Positions 15,743-23,851 are shown, counted from the stretch's first letter. The stretch: DNA of 35,069 nucleotides from Pseudonocardiales bacterium (GCA_003244055.1 QHBZ01000151.1:1-35069), one strand, 5' to 3'. Program-made: numbers and translations. Notes: generated from the sequence alone by a model not told the origin.

Positions 15743-16855
15743 CTACTGCCGGCGCAGGCCGGCCTGGAGAGCTCCGGCCTCCAGCTCATCCAGTCCGAAG
15801 GCTTCAACCGGGCCCAGCGCTCCCGGTCCGGATACGCCCTGTTCAGCGGCACGCTGCGCACCCCAGGCCAGCAGGTTCGCGGTGAGCTGGTAGGGATCCC
15901 CCGAGACCAGGTGTACCTGCGCCAGCGTGGTGCCAGACGCGTCGTAAGCGGTGCCGACGATATGCGAGGTGACGCGCGCCAGGGCCGCTGGATCAGGCTC
16001 CTCGGCTGACCAACGCGCAGCGAACCCTCCGATTCTGCGCACCACCGAACGCGCCCCGGGCAGGACCAGCAACGCCGGGGTGACTCGGGAGGACAGATGT
16101 AGCGCGCGCACCGCGGGCCCGAACCAACCGAGGTAGACATCCACCTCGGGTAGGCCCTGCGGACCAGCGAGCCGGGGCAACGAGAAGTGCTCCGTGGAGC
16201 CGATGGTCAGCGCCGGGCAATCTCGACCGTCCAACAGAAATGTCCGCATCCGCGACCCGATGGGTTCTGCCTGTATCCCGGCCCGCCAGGTAAAGCTCTG
16301 CTCGGTAAACAGCCCAACGATCGAGGACAGCGTGCCTCGACTGATCACCTGAGACCGGCCGCCTGCACTGATCAGATATCCGATCTCAACCCGGTGCACC
16401 CCGCCACCCGAGCGCCGCAGTGCAAGGGCACCGGCGAGATTGCCGGGCACGTAATCGTGGCCGAACGCGGTGATCAAGCTGGCTCCGGATCGCTGCGCCG
16501 GTGGACCGAACTCCTCGAACACCCGGCGGATGAATGGTGCCTCGCCAGTCGAGTCGAGGTAGATCGCCCCCGCGTCGACCACTGCGCTCAGCGCTGGATC
16601 ACCGAGCCGGATGAACGGACCGACGGTGCTGACCAGCACGTCACCTCGCCCGATCAACGCCCGAACCGACGCGGCATCGCCGACATCAGCCGTCACCACG
16701 TCCGGCTTGCCGAACCCCAGCTTCGCGAGCCGCTGCGCCAACGAGGTGAGCCGGCCAGCGCTGCGCCCGGCCAGCACCGGCTGCAGACCCCGCCGGACCA
16801 TCGCCTCGGCGGTCCGGCGGCCGGTGTACCCGGTCGCGCCGAACAGTACGATCAC
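15743..16855 (-). CDS. Saccharopine dehydrogenase / trans-acting enoyl reductase-like protein
   Basis: A 370-aa protein starting with a Rossmann NAD(P)-binding motif (FGATGYTGRRTAEAMVRRG, about 5-23), then VVTADVGD and STVGPF, as in saccharopine dehydrogenase-like reductases and mycobacterial trans-acting enoyl reductases. The middle has AFGHDYVPGNLAG, typical of the latter group. Substrate is unknown; saccharopine itself is unlikely. The GTG at 16855 lies 4 nt after the stop of the LuxR-type gene, so both are probably one transcript. The mature start is supported by the Rossmann strand directly after it. Confidence 0.85.
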   Translation of the reverse strand: MIVLFGATGYTGRRTAEAMVRRGLQPVLAGRSAGRLTSLAQRLAKLGFGKPDVVTADVGDAASVRALIGRGDVLVSTVGPFIRLGDPALSAVVDAGAIYLDSTGEAPFIRRVFEEFGPPAQRSGASLITAFGHDYVPGNLAGALALRRSGGGVHRVEIGYLISAGGRSQVISRGTLSSIVGLFTEQSFTWRAGIQAEPIGSRMRTFLLDGRDCPALTIGSTEHFSLPRLAGPQGLPEVDVYLGWFGPAVRALHLSSRVTPALLVLPGARSVVRRIGGFAARWSAEEPDPAALARVTSHIVGTAYDASGTTLAQVHLVSGDPYQLTANLLAWGAQRAAEQGVSGPGALGPVEAFGLDELEAGALQAGLRRQ

Positions 16856-16859
16856 TAGC

Positions 16860-19493
16860 TCAGTCTGTCCGCAACGCTCGAGCCAGCTCGGCGCGGCTGC
16901 TGATCCCGAGTTTGGCGTAGGCATTGGCCAGGTGGGCCTCCACCGTTCGCACCGAGAGCACCAGGCGCTCCGCGATGGCCTGATTCTTCATGCCCTGCAC
17001 CACAAGACTGGCGACCTCGCCCTCCCGGCTGGTGAGCGGTCGCGGAGCGAGCTGCTCAAGGGCAGGCGTGCGGATCTCCTCGCAGGCTCTGGCCAGGCTG
17101 GCGGCCCGAGCGGTAGATGCGGCAGCTCGACGCCGATCACCGGCGCGCAGATGCGCCGCGGCGGCGTGCGCAGCCGCGTCGGTAGCCAGCAGCCGGGCTC
17201 CCATCTCCTCGAACTCGGCCGCCACCTCATCCAGCGGGCCACCGGCGTTGGCGGCCGCCGCCTGCGCGTGCGCACTGTAGGCAGCCACCAGAGGACCATC
17301 GACCTGACCGGCCAGCTGCCGCAACCGTCCGGCCACCTGGGTAGCGCGTCCCAGCCGCACCACGGTGTGCAGGGCCTGTGCCTCCACCGCGCGCTCGCCC
17401 ATCCCGGCCGCCACCGACGCTGCCCGCAGCGCCCGATCCGTCGCCTGGCAGATCCGGTCCTCAGCGGCGGCCTGCCAGGCCTCCGCCAACAGCCACTCCG
17501 GCTCGAACACCGCGCAGTGGTGCCCAACACCGCCGCCATCCAACAGCCGCCGCGCGGCCGCGGCGTCGCCGAGCTGAGCGTGGGTTTGCGCAAGCAGCGC
17601 GATACACAGTTGTCCAAAACCGCCCGGGTCAAGCTGGCCCAGGCCGGCCACCGCCTCAGACAACCACCGGACGGCGGTGCGCGGACGTCCAGCGGCCAGC
17701 GCTGACCACCCGACATGCGCCGCCGCCAACGCATCCCCGGCCCACTGTGGCTGAGTCATGCACCACTCGTGCAGGCCGGTTGCCCGTGCCACGGCGTCCT
17801 GCACGCGGCCGGCCAGCAACAATGCCGAAATCTCACCATGAGCCAGAAGTTGGCGACACAACGCCATCTCCGGCTCGATCGTGCACCGCGACAGTGCCGC
17901 CCAGCCCCCCTCCACTGCCGACAGCGCCTCGGTGATGCGACCACGCGCGGCCAAACCCGCCGCGGTCGCGCTCGACGCCCAGACCGTCGCCTCCGCGCTG
18001 ACCCCTGCCGAGGCCAGGATCTCAGCACCGGACTCCGCGGCCTGCTGGGGACGTCCCGCGAAGAACGCCAGCACCCCGTGGACAGCGCTGGTGTGCCGAC
18101 AAATCTCGTTGTCAGCCGCGTCCGCGGCTGCCTTGTGCAGCATGGCTTCGGCCTTCGCTACCTGGCCAAGACCGAAGAACAGGTTCAGAGCCCGCACTAC
18201 GGCCAGGTGCGCCCGGTCCTCCGCCGAGGTGGCGAATGGCGCTGCCGCCGCTGCCACCTGCTCGGCTTGGTCAGGCTGGCCCTGCCAGCGCACCGCCTCT
18301 AGCAACGCCAGATGCGCCCGCATACCGTCCCGGCCGTCACTCCCGTCAATCGCCGCCTGCGCCATCCGAGCGGCATTGCCATGATCGAGCAGTGCGTTGG
18401 CGTGCACCGCGGCATCGGCCAGGAGGCTGGCGTGTGCCCCGGGCTGGTCGCTGTCCAGCAGCAGCATGCCGGCGCGCAGCAAGTCGTCCGGGCGCTTCCA
18501 GGGCAGGTGGGTATTGGCCAGCCGGCGACGCAGCCGGCAGGCATTGGCCTCCGGCAGCTGGTCGCGAACCACGGTGGCATAGATCGGGTGGGCCAACCAC
18601 ACTTCGGCCCGCCAGCCGCTGTTGACCACCGTCACCAGGCCGCGACGCTCCAGCACCGCGACTACCTCAGGGTTGATCAGGCTGGCTACCCGGCCAAGCC
18701 CCAGCGGCTCGTCGGTGGCCAATAACTCCAGTGCGGTCCGCTCGTCAGCGCCCAGCCCCCCCAGTTGGGCCCGGACGATTTCGCGCAGCCGGGGGGTGGG
18801 TTCCATCCGCCCCTCCCAGCGCCACACGTCCCCGCGCAACCGCAGAGCACCGGTCTCGCACCCGCCCTCCACCAGCTCCCGCAGGAAAAGGACGTTGCCC
18901 CGGGTGGCGCGCCACAACCGTTCAATCGTGCGGCTGTCCACCACCCCGCCGAGCACGCCGGTCACCAGCCGGTCCAGCTCCACTCGTGGCAGCTGTGCCA
19001 GCTCCAACCGATCAGCCAGACCGTTCTTCCACAGCGTCACCACCGGATCAGGAGCAGGCTCTCCGGTCCGCACGGTCAACACCACACACGCGGTGCGGGT
19101 CAAGGTGAGCTGGTGGAGCAACGTCACTGACAGTTCATCGAGCAGATGCGCGTCATCGATCCCGATGACCAACCGGTGGCCGTTGCCCTGCTCCGCAATT
19201 GCGGCGCCGGCGCGTTGCAACAGTGTCAACGGATCGGACACCGTCCCCACTGAGGGCAACAGGTGCGCCACAGCGCCCAGCGGGATCCCGGCCGCAGCAC
19301 TCGTCCCCGCCGCCCACTGCGTCACCCGACCACCGCGCTTGGCGACCGCCAGCGCTTCCCGAGCCAGTCGCGTCTTGCCCACTCCAGCCGGGCCGGCAAT
19401 GACCACGCTGCGTGATTCTCCACTGGTTAAACGCTCAGCGATAAACTGTAACTCTAAGTCACGCCCCGTGAGCGTCCACGGATCGGCCCTCAT
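16860..19493 (-). CDS. LAL-type LuxR transcriptional regulator with AAA ATPase domain
   Basis: An 877-aa large ATP-binding LuxR regulator. The N-terminal ATPase has Walker A AGPAGVGKTRLA (about 30-41) and a Walker B-like LVIGIDDAHLL. A long helical TPR-like middle region (about 330-800) follows. The C-terminal LuxR HTH (about 815-870) reads LTSREGEVASLVVQG, then IAERLVLSVRTVEAHL. These regulators bind ATP and an inducer and activate pathway genes. The ATG at 19493 (MRADPWTLTGRD) is preferred because the GRD motif begins most members; the frame stays open to 19649. It leads an operon with the reductase-like gene and is the nearest regulator to the peptide island. Confidence 0.9.
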   Translation of the reverse strand: MRADPWTLTGRDLELQFIAERLTSGESRSVVIAGPAGVGKTRLAREALAVAKRGGRVTQWAAGTSAAAGIPLGAVAHLLPSVGTVSDPLTLLQRAGAAIAEQGNGHRLVIGIDDAHLLDELSVTLLHQLTLTRTACVVLTVRTGEPAPDPVVTLWKNGLADRLELAQLPRVELDRLVTGVLGGVVDSRTIERLWRATRGNVLFLRELVEGGCETGALRLRGDVWRWEGRMEPTPRLREIVRAQLGGLGADERTALELLATDEPLGLGRVASLINPEVVAVLERRGLVTVVNSGWRAEVWLAHPIYATVVRDQLPEANACRLRRRLANTHLPWKRPDDLLRAGMLLLDSDQPGAHASLLADAAVHANALLDHGNAARMAQAAIDGSDGRDGMRAHLALLEAVRWQGQPDQAEQVAAAAAPFATSAEDRAHLAVVRALNLFFGLGQVAKAEAMLHKAAADAADNEICRHTSAVHGVLAFFAGRPQQAAESGAEILASAGVSAEATVWASSATAAGLAARGRITEALSAVEGGWAALSRCTIEPEMALCRQLLAHGEISALLLAGRVQDAVARATGLHEWCMTQPQWAGDALAAAHVGWSALAAGRPRTAVRWLSEAVAGLGQLDPGGFGQLCIALLAQTHAQLGDAAAARRLLDGGGVGHHCAVFEPEWLLAEAWQAAAEDRICQATDRALRAASVAAGMGERAVEAQALHTVVRLGRATQVAGRLRQLAGQVDGPLVAAYSAHAQAAAANAGGPLDEVAAEFEEMGARLLATDAAAHAAAAHLRAGDRRRAAASTARAASLARACEEIRTPALEQLAPRPLTSREGEVASLVVQGMKNQAIAERLVLSVRTVEAHLANAYAKLGISSRAELARALRTD

Positions 19494-19496
19494 AAC

Positions 19497-19538
19497 TGCC
19501 CCGACCAACGCGCTCGGTACTTCGCGCTGGTCGGGGGC
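19497..19538. promoter_or_regulatory. 11-bp inverted repeat just upstream of the LuxR gene start
   Basis: TGCCCCGACCA at 19497-19507 is matched perfectly by TGGTCGGGGCA at 19528-19538, with a 20-nt spacer that itself holds CGCG/CGCG. The inner edge is 3 bp from the preferred start codon, so it could be an operator or an RNA hairpin that hides the ribosome-binding site. If the gene starts further upstream, the repeat is coding. Confidence 0.5.
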
Positions 19539-19826
19539 ACAGTTGATGGCATGGTGCGAACAGCCGACCGCCCCCAGCCCCTCTGACACATTGGCTACGC
19601 CCCCCCGCGTCGCGCCAATAGCTGACCAACTACCCCTTGCGGTCAGCATAAGCTAACGGTGACGAAATCGCCATGGGCGACACGTCAAGTAATGTGGATA
19701 TTAGCGCGAGTGGGATCGTGAGATCCGTGCCCGGTAACAGCGTGTGCTCATTTGGTAACATTCCGTTCAGGTGTTTTTGAGCCTACGTGAACTAGGCTCG
19801 ATCACGCAGCAATGACTCTCACTTGC
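19539..19826. other. Intergenic region between regulator and lipoprotein genes
   Basis: This stretch should hold the promoter of the LuxR-type gene and the terminator of the lipoprotein gene. A 7-bp inverted repeat GCTGACC (19621-19627) / GGTCAGC (19641-19647) and the hairpin at 19779-19799 are visible. The part 19660-19800 is AT-richer than average. No coding region is supported. Confidence 0.45.
19779..19799 (-). terminator. Hairpin after the GIN-domain lipoprotein gene
   Basis: GAGCCTA, 7-nt loop, TAGGCTC: a perfect 7-bp stem 28 bp downstream of the stop at 19827. No U-tract follows in the direction of transcription, so it is a candidate stem-only terminator. Confidence 0.5.
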
Positions 19827-20873
19827 TCACGGTGAATCCCGCACGATCGACGACATCCCCGACGTCTGGGAGTGAGTGACGTTCGGGTTACCCCGGTAAC
19901 GTAACATCGACGCGCCTGCGGCCTGCGCGGCCAGCGTGTCGGTGACCGTCACGGTGGCCTGGCTGGCCCCGGACAGCGTCGCGTCAAGGTAACGGACAGT
20001 GAGATCCGCCAGCGGTAACCGGCTGGATCCCGAGGCATTGAAACGTAGCTCCTGGACATCGCCGGACAGCGTCAGGGTGCCGGCACCCGAGACGGTGGCC
20101 TGCACCCGACCGACTGCGACAGGGCCGGTGATTGCGCTGGTCCCGGCGATGCCCAGCTGGAGCGCGGGACTGGTCAGTGCCGGATCCAGCATTACCCGGC
20201 TGGCCCCCGTCGTGGCCAGCCGATCGAGCTGGCTCACCGCGACGTCGGCGGACAACGTTGCATTCCGGACGCTCATGCCCGGCTTGATCCCCAGGCGTAG
20301 CTGGCCACCGGTGACAGAGGCCTCGACGCGATCGATCAGGTTGTCATCCATCGTGACGGTGGCTTTTCCAGCGGCCTGTGGAGGGCGACCCGTCCGCAGG
20401 TGCACCACGAAATTGGCCCCCGTCACCACCGAGGTGACCCCAGCCAGATCGATCGTCCGCGTGGTCAGCCGGCCAGAACCGGCCACCGCGGCGGGATCGG
20501 AGAAACCGGATCCCCCGGCTCCTCCTATCCCATCGGCACCGTCGGCGCCATCACGGCCGTCAGCACCATTGCCACCATTGCCGCCATAGCCGTTGCCGCC
20601 CCAACCGCCATAGCCGTTGCCGCCGTTACCCCCGGTTCCCCCGGCACCATTGGCGTCGCCGCCATTGCCGCCGTAGCCATTTCCGCCGCTGTTACTGGTG
20701 CCGGGGCTGCCAGTGCCACCCGAACCGGGGGTACCACCGGCCGATGTGCCGAGGCAGCCCGCCAGCGACCCCACTGCGACCAGCATCGCCACCCCCCTAC
20801 CAAGCCGGACGGTCCACCATCCCGTGCCACGATCGCGGCCACGTTCGGTGCCACCGTTTGGGTAGACCAGCAC
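19827..20873 (-). CDS. Gly-rich lipoprotein with GIN (DUF2807) domain
   Basis: A 348-aa secreted lipoprotein. Residues 21-40 are a signal segment ending in the lipobox LAGC with Cys40. Residues 41-128 are a low-complexity Gly/Asn region with GGNGYGG and GGNGGNG repeats plus GADGADG. Residues about 140-345 form a repetitive beta-rich domain of the DUF2807 'auto-transporter adhesin head GIN' type, with units such as LAGVTSVVTGANFVVHL and VSGAGTLTLSGDVQEL. The GTG at 20873 directly follows the TAA of the M50 protease gene, and AGGAGG lies 7 nt before it inside that gene, so translation is coupled. The Gly-rich tract resembles the C-terminal parts of the nearby peptide family, suggesting a shared surface or export context. 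Function is unknown. Confidence 0.85.
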   Translation of the reverse strand: MLVYPNGGTERGRDRGTGWWTVRLGRGVAMLVAVGSLAGCLGTSAGGTPGSGGTGSPGTSNSGGNGYGGNGGDANGAGGTGGNGGNGYGGWGGNGYGGNGGNGADGRDGADGADGIGGAGGSGFSDPAAVAGSGRLTTRTIDLAGVTSVVTGANFVVHLRTGRPPQAAGKATVTMDDNLIDRVEASVTGGQLRLGIKPGMSVRNATLSADVAVSQLDRLATTGASRVMLDPALTSPALQLGIAGTSAITGPVAVGRVQATVSGAGTLTLSGDVQELRFNASGSSRLPLADLTVRYLDATLSGASQATVTVTDTLAAQAAGASMLRYRGNPNVTHSQTSGMSSIVRDSP

Positions 20874-22217
20874 TTACAACCCTCCTGCGTTGACCGCCGC
20901 TGGCGTCCCCCGCCGTCGTAGCCACCGGAGCGGCCGCCGCGCCATCATTCCCAGCATCAGCGAAGACCCCACCCACGGTAGCAACAGCAGAACAATCTGC
21001 ACGCCGCCCAGCGAAACCTCGGCCCAGTGGCTGGCCGATGCCGCTTCCCCCACTGCGTGGGTCAAAAAGACCAGCCGGTTCCACACCACTGGCAGTACCC
21101 GAGGGATCACGATCAGAAATCCGATCAACCAGTACCCTAGATACGGCACCACGATGAGCACCCACACGGTGATCATTCGACGGACCCACGGCTTGAGTTC
21201 CTGCACCCGAGGGTGGTTCGCCCGCCCGGGAATGATGCTCGCCAGTACGGGCCCCATCCGGCTGAACAGATCCGGAACCCCGATCAGGTCGCTGAGGATG
21301 TAATAGCCGTCCAGACGGATCATCGGCAGGAACTGCGTCGCGGTCTCGACATGCAGCGCCACGATGGCCACCAGCAGCCACGGTGCCCCGGTATACAGGT
21401 AGGCCACGCTCATCCCGGCGATGAACACCGCGTTGAAATACACACCGCCCAGATCAGTGCGTAGCCGTCCCACCCGGCCGAGCCGGTAGGAGTCGGTGAC
21501 CGTGCTGTACAGCGCCGGCCACACCAGGTACAGCCCGAACCCCATCACCCCTGGTTTAGCGCCGCCGTACCGGCAGGCGGTGACATGCCCACACTCGTGA
21601 AACGCCGCCGAGGCCAGGATCAAACCTAACACCAGCAGGGTCAACGCCGGCTGGTAGACCAACGCGATCGCGCTGGGCACGATCCGTCCCAGACCGCCCT
21701 GGGCGATGATCAGCACATCCAGCCCGATGAAGCCGGCCAACGCAGCGAGGATCACCGGCGGCCAGAACATCGGACCGAAGACCCCAGCGATGCGCCACAC
21801 CGTCGGCTCCTGGACAACCCCGACCCGGAACTTCAACGCCAACAACGGATCCGACTTCACCGCCATTTTCGGCGCCGCACCGGCCGGTCCTGTCTCCGGG
21901 TCTACCGCGCCAGGCTCATCCGCCACAATCCCGGCCGGGCGTAACCGGTTGTCCACCAGAAACGCTACCTGTTCGGCCTGCACCACCTTGCCGAACTCGG
22001 CGCTGAGTACGCCGGCAACCTGCACCTGGTCGCGATGACCATCCATGCTGGCTGCGAGCAGATACAGCAACCGGGGCAGCTGGATGACCTGCCCATCGGA
22101 CCGACGGACTATGAACCGAGGCTCTTGAAATCCCGAGCCCTGGTACTCCCCGATCAGCTCGACCCCGTCAGCCAACCGCGGCACGGTGCCCACAGCCGAT
22201 CCGGAATCAACCTCCAC
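20874..22217 (-). CDS. M50-like polytopic peptide zinc metalloprotease with PqqD-like N-terminus
   Basis: A membrane metalloprotease of about 447 aa (site-2-protease/YydH-like, 'putative peptide zinc metalloprotease'). The zinc motif HECGH is at 207-211 inside a transmembrane helix, and the third ligand is probably Asp303 in the LDGYY motif (302-306). Several further helices flank these (about 145-195, 255-290, 350-380, 400-425). The cytoplasmic N-terminal part has a segment (about 36-99: RRSDGQVIQLPRLLYLLAASMDGHRD...) with the helix pattern of PqqD/RRE leader-binding domains; this is inference. The GTG at 22217 is preferred because homologous sequence begins near PRLADGVELIGEYQGSGF; the frame is open to an ATG at 22355. 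It is coupled to the GIN lipoprotein and lies downstream of four leader-bearing Gly-rich peptides, its likely substrates. Confidence 0.85.
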   Translation of the reverse strand: MEVDSGSAVGTVPRLADGVELIGEYQGSGFQEPRFIVRRSDGQVIQLPRLLYLLAASMDGHRDQVQVAGVLSAEFGKVVQAEQVAFLVDNRLRPAGIVADEPGAVDPETGPAGAAPKMAVKSDPLLALKFRVGVVQEPTVWRIAGVFGPMFWPPVILAALAGFIGLDVLIIAQGGLGRIVPSAIALVYQPALTLLVLGLILASAAFHECGHVTACRYGGAKPGVMGFGLYLVWPALYSTVTDSYRLGRVGRLRTDLGGVYFNAVFIAGMSVAYLYTGAPWLLVAIVALHVETATQFLPMIRLDGYYILSDLIGVPDLFSRMGPVLASIIPGRANHPRVQELKPWVRRMITVWVLIVVPYLGYWLIGFLIVIPRVLPVVWNRLVFLTHAVGEAASASHWAEVSLGGVQIVLLLLPWVGSSLMLGMMARRPLRWLRRRGTPAAVNAGGL

Positions 22218-22257
22218 ACGCTCAGTATCGATGACGCCCTCCCCGACTCGAGTCCCA

Positions 22258-22320
22258 CTCCGCCGAATCGCGTCCCTCCGCCGAATCGAAACTTGGTCGA
22301 ATCGAAACCTGCTCGAATCA
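22258..22320. repeat. Four CGAATC repeats upstream of the M50 protease gene
   Basis: CGAATCG occurs at 22264, 22282 and 22298, and CGAATCA at 22314, spaced 18, 16 and 16 bp. Two copies are preceded by CTCCGC (22258 and 22276), and two are followed by AAACYTGST. With the GTG start at 22217 they lie in the 5' leader or promoter of the protease gene; with the ATG at 22355 they would be coding. The core CCGAATCG also occurs, on the other strand, upstream of peptide genes 1 and 3, so it may be an operator of a shared regulator. Confidence 0.55.
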
Positions 22321-22453
22321 AAGACCGCCGTCCCGAGACACGCCACGAATAGCATTACTTAATGTCACCCAGCCTACCGACGCTTAACGTCGCGGGCACG
22401 GCTGTCGCTACCCAGTTTCGCCAACGCCACTACGTAAGAACGGGCTCCGCTGC

Positions 22454-22486
22454 GGGGAGGGGCGGCCGTAACCTGGCCACCCCCCC
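22454..22486 (-). terminator. Imperfect hairpin after peptide gene 1
   Basis: GGGGAGGGGCGGCC pairs with GGCCACCCCCCC across a 7-nt loop with two mismatches. It lies 45 bp after the stop of peptide gene 1 and corresponds in position and composition to the better hairpins behind the other three copies. Confidence 0.55.
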
Positions 22487-22530
22487 ACGCCCCCCGCACG
22501 CAACAGCCGCACTGCCGGTGGCATCGGCAA

Positions 22531-22800
22531 TCAGCTGTAAGCAGCCCCGCCAGCACCGCCAGTTGCGCCGCCACCCTCGCCGCCGACACCGCTACCGGTG
22601 AGGTTGGTCTGGTCGCCGAGCACGTTGGCGTTGATGAGGTTGAGGCCGAGGCCGCCCCTGCCTACCCCACCGGGAGCACCCGCGCCGCCGTTGCCACCAC
22701 GTCCGGGACCACCGGCGCTGAACAGCGACAACACGGTACGGGCCGGCAGCAGCTCCACGCGCTGTCCGTCAAGTTCGGCCAAGCTCAGTGCGTCAGACAT
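22531..22800 (-). CDS. Gly-rich leader peptide family, copy 1
   Basis: An 89-aa protein. Residues 1-28 are the shared leader (MSDALSLAELDGQ then ELLPARTVLSLFS), the most divergent of the four with Leu/Arg changes. Residues 29-50 are Gly-rich. Residues 51-66 (LGLNLINANVLGDQTN) form the conserved non-Gly core, followed by a Gly-rich tail ending AAYS. There is no Cys and no classical signal peptide. The ATG at 22800 follows CTAGGAGG by 4 nt. The nearest downstream gene is the M50 protease. Family function is unknown; I infer a leader-bearing, probably processed or exported peptide. Confidence 0.82.
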   Translation of the reverse strand: MSDALSLAELDGQRVELLPARTVLSLFSAGGPGRGGNGGAGAPGGVGRGGLGLNLINANVLGDQTNLTGSGVGGEGGGATGGAGGAAYS

Positions 22801-22937
22801 AGATCCTCCTAGGAAAGGTGGGTCCCGTGGTCTCCAGATGACCCCAGGACTGCAAACACCGCATCGGTGGCAGTGCCGATTCGGCGCTACATACCTTGCC
22901 CACGGCGAGATCAATGTGGCAATCAGTAGCGGTACTT
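22801..22937 (-). promoter_or_regulatory. Conserved upstream region of peptide gene 1
   Basis: Given on the plus strand: the ribosome-binding block TCCTCCTAGGAAAGGTGG next to the start, an inverted repeat ATCGG/CCGAT (22863-22880) running into CCGATTCGG, and the block GGCAATCAGTAG (22918-22929) followed by TAACTC. The same elements in the same order and nearly the same spacing occur upstream of the three other copies. No consensus -35/-10 pair is obvious. Confidence 0.65.
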
Positions 22938-23079
22938 AACTCTTACGAGTGTTCTACTTAGGCTATCCGAGCTAACCGGGTACCTAGTGCCTCGGCGGAT
23001 CTACGCAAGCGCTGGGACCGAAGTACCTATGGCGCAGCTCTCACAAATCAGGTTTCCGCAGGTAGTAGGCCCTATGATA

Positions 23080-23118
23080 GCTGGGAGGAGTGGGAGCGAG
23101 TCGACCACTCCTCCCAGC
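23080..23118 (-). terminator. Perfect hairpin after peptide gene 2
   Basis: GCTGGGAGGAGTGG pairs perfectly with CCACTCCTCCCAGC over 14 bp with an 11-nt loop, 49 bp after the peptide gene 2 stop. No U-tract follows. Confidence 0.75.
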
Positions 23119-23166
23119 CTATGGCGCCGCCACGAATAGGTGACCACCTAGCAGCGCCAGCTCGAC

Positions 23167-23442
23167 TCAGCTGCGGACGGCTCCACCAGTACCGCCGTCG
23201 CCGTTGCCGCCGGCGCCGCCGAAGCCGCCGCCTGCGTCGTTCGTCTGGTCACCGAACAAGTTGATGTTGAGAAGGTTGAGACCGAGGCCACCCCGGCCGA
23301 CGCCGCCCGTGCCGCCCCCGCCGCCGTTGCCGCCACGGCCGCCGCCGTCACCGCCAGCGCTGAACATCGACATCACCGTACGAGCTGGCAGTAGCTCCAC
23401 GTGCTGACCGTCGACCTCAGCAAAGCTCAATGCATCAGACAT
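23167..23442 (-). CDS. Gly-rich leader peptide family, copy 2
   Basis: A 91-aa protein. The leader reads MSDALSFAEVDGQHVELLPA, then RTVMSMFSAGG. A Gly/Arg-rich stretch GGDGGGRGGNGGGGG follows. The conserved core is LGLNLLNINLFGDQTN, and the Gly-rich tail ends GGAVRS. It is very close to copy 3 (nearly identical leader and core), indicating recent duplication. The ATG at 23442 has AGGAGG 6 nt upstream. No Cys is present, which argues against lanthionine or sactionine cross-links. The region 22938-23079 upstream of copy 1 holds no gene. Confidence 0.85.
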   Translation of the reverse strand: MSDALSFAEVDGQHVELLPARTVMSMFSAGGDGGGRGGNGGGGGTGGVGRGGLGLNLLNINLFGDQTNDAGGGFGGAGGNGDGGTGGAVRS

Positions 23443-23570
23443 CTAAATCCTCCTAGGAAAGGTGATCCCGGCGAGCCGGGCACAAGTACCTGGTCGGTGG
23501 CAGTACCGATTTGGTAACTCATACACTGCCGCGCAGTAACGTTCGTGGCAATCAGTAGTCACACGTAACT
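23443..23570 (-). promoter_or_regulatory. Conserved upstream region of peptide gene 2
   Basis: It contains CTAGGAGG next to the start, a CCCGG/CCGGG mini-hairpin near 23467-23480, the inverted repeat TCGGT (23494-23498) / ACCGA (23505-23509), and the block GGCAATCAGTAG (23547-23558) followed by TAACTC. Order and spacing match the other copies. Confidence 0.65.
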
Positions 23571-23733
23571 CAACTAAGGGCACTACGTAGAACTGGCTAC
23601 TATTGCGAATACGTAGGCGGCCGCACAGACTACGGAACATTGCCGACTGGGAGTACCTACGCCAGCGGGGCACCCACCCTCTCAGCCACCATCTATCGCC
23701 GATCAGATGACCACCCGACGGCGCCAACACGGT

Positions 23734-23784
23734 TCAGCTGTGGTTGTCGCCCCTGATCGCTACAAAGCTCAGTCCCTCAGACAT
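23734..23784 (-). pseudogene. Decayed fifth copy of the leader peptide family
   Basis: A 16-codon remnant reading MSEGLSFVAIRGDNHS then TGA. It keeps a CTAGGAGA ribosome-binding site, the MSxxLSF start and the alternate spacing of the leader, but loses the ELLPARTV part and the Gly-rich region. Sequence just after the stop (GTTGGCGCC on the minus strand within about 15-20 bp) resembles the flank behind copy 3, so an internal deletion has probably removed the body of the gene. The conserved upstream block with GGCAATCAGTAG is not found. Confidence 0.65.
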
Positions 23785-23851
23785 CGATTCTCCTAGAAAA
23801 ACGCGCCAGGAGTACGTGGGACTGGTCGCTGGACTCCCCTCAGCAAGGGTC

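Noticed and set aside
22511-22545. A partial GGTGGCATCGGCAATCAG match near the end of peptide gene 1 that could be a protease promoter module
   Set aside because: It overlaps the stop codon, the two sub-elements are fused without the usual 40-nt spacing, and TAACTC is absent; probably chance.
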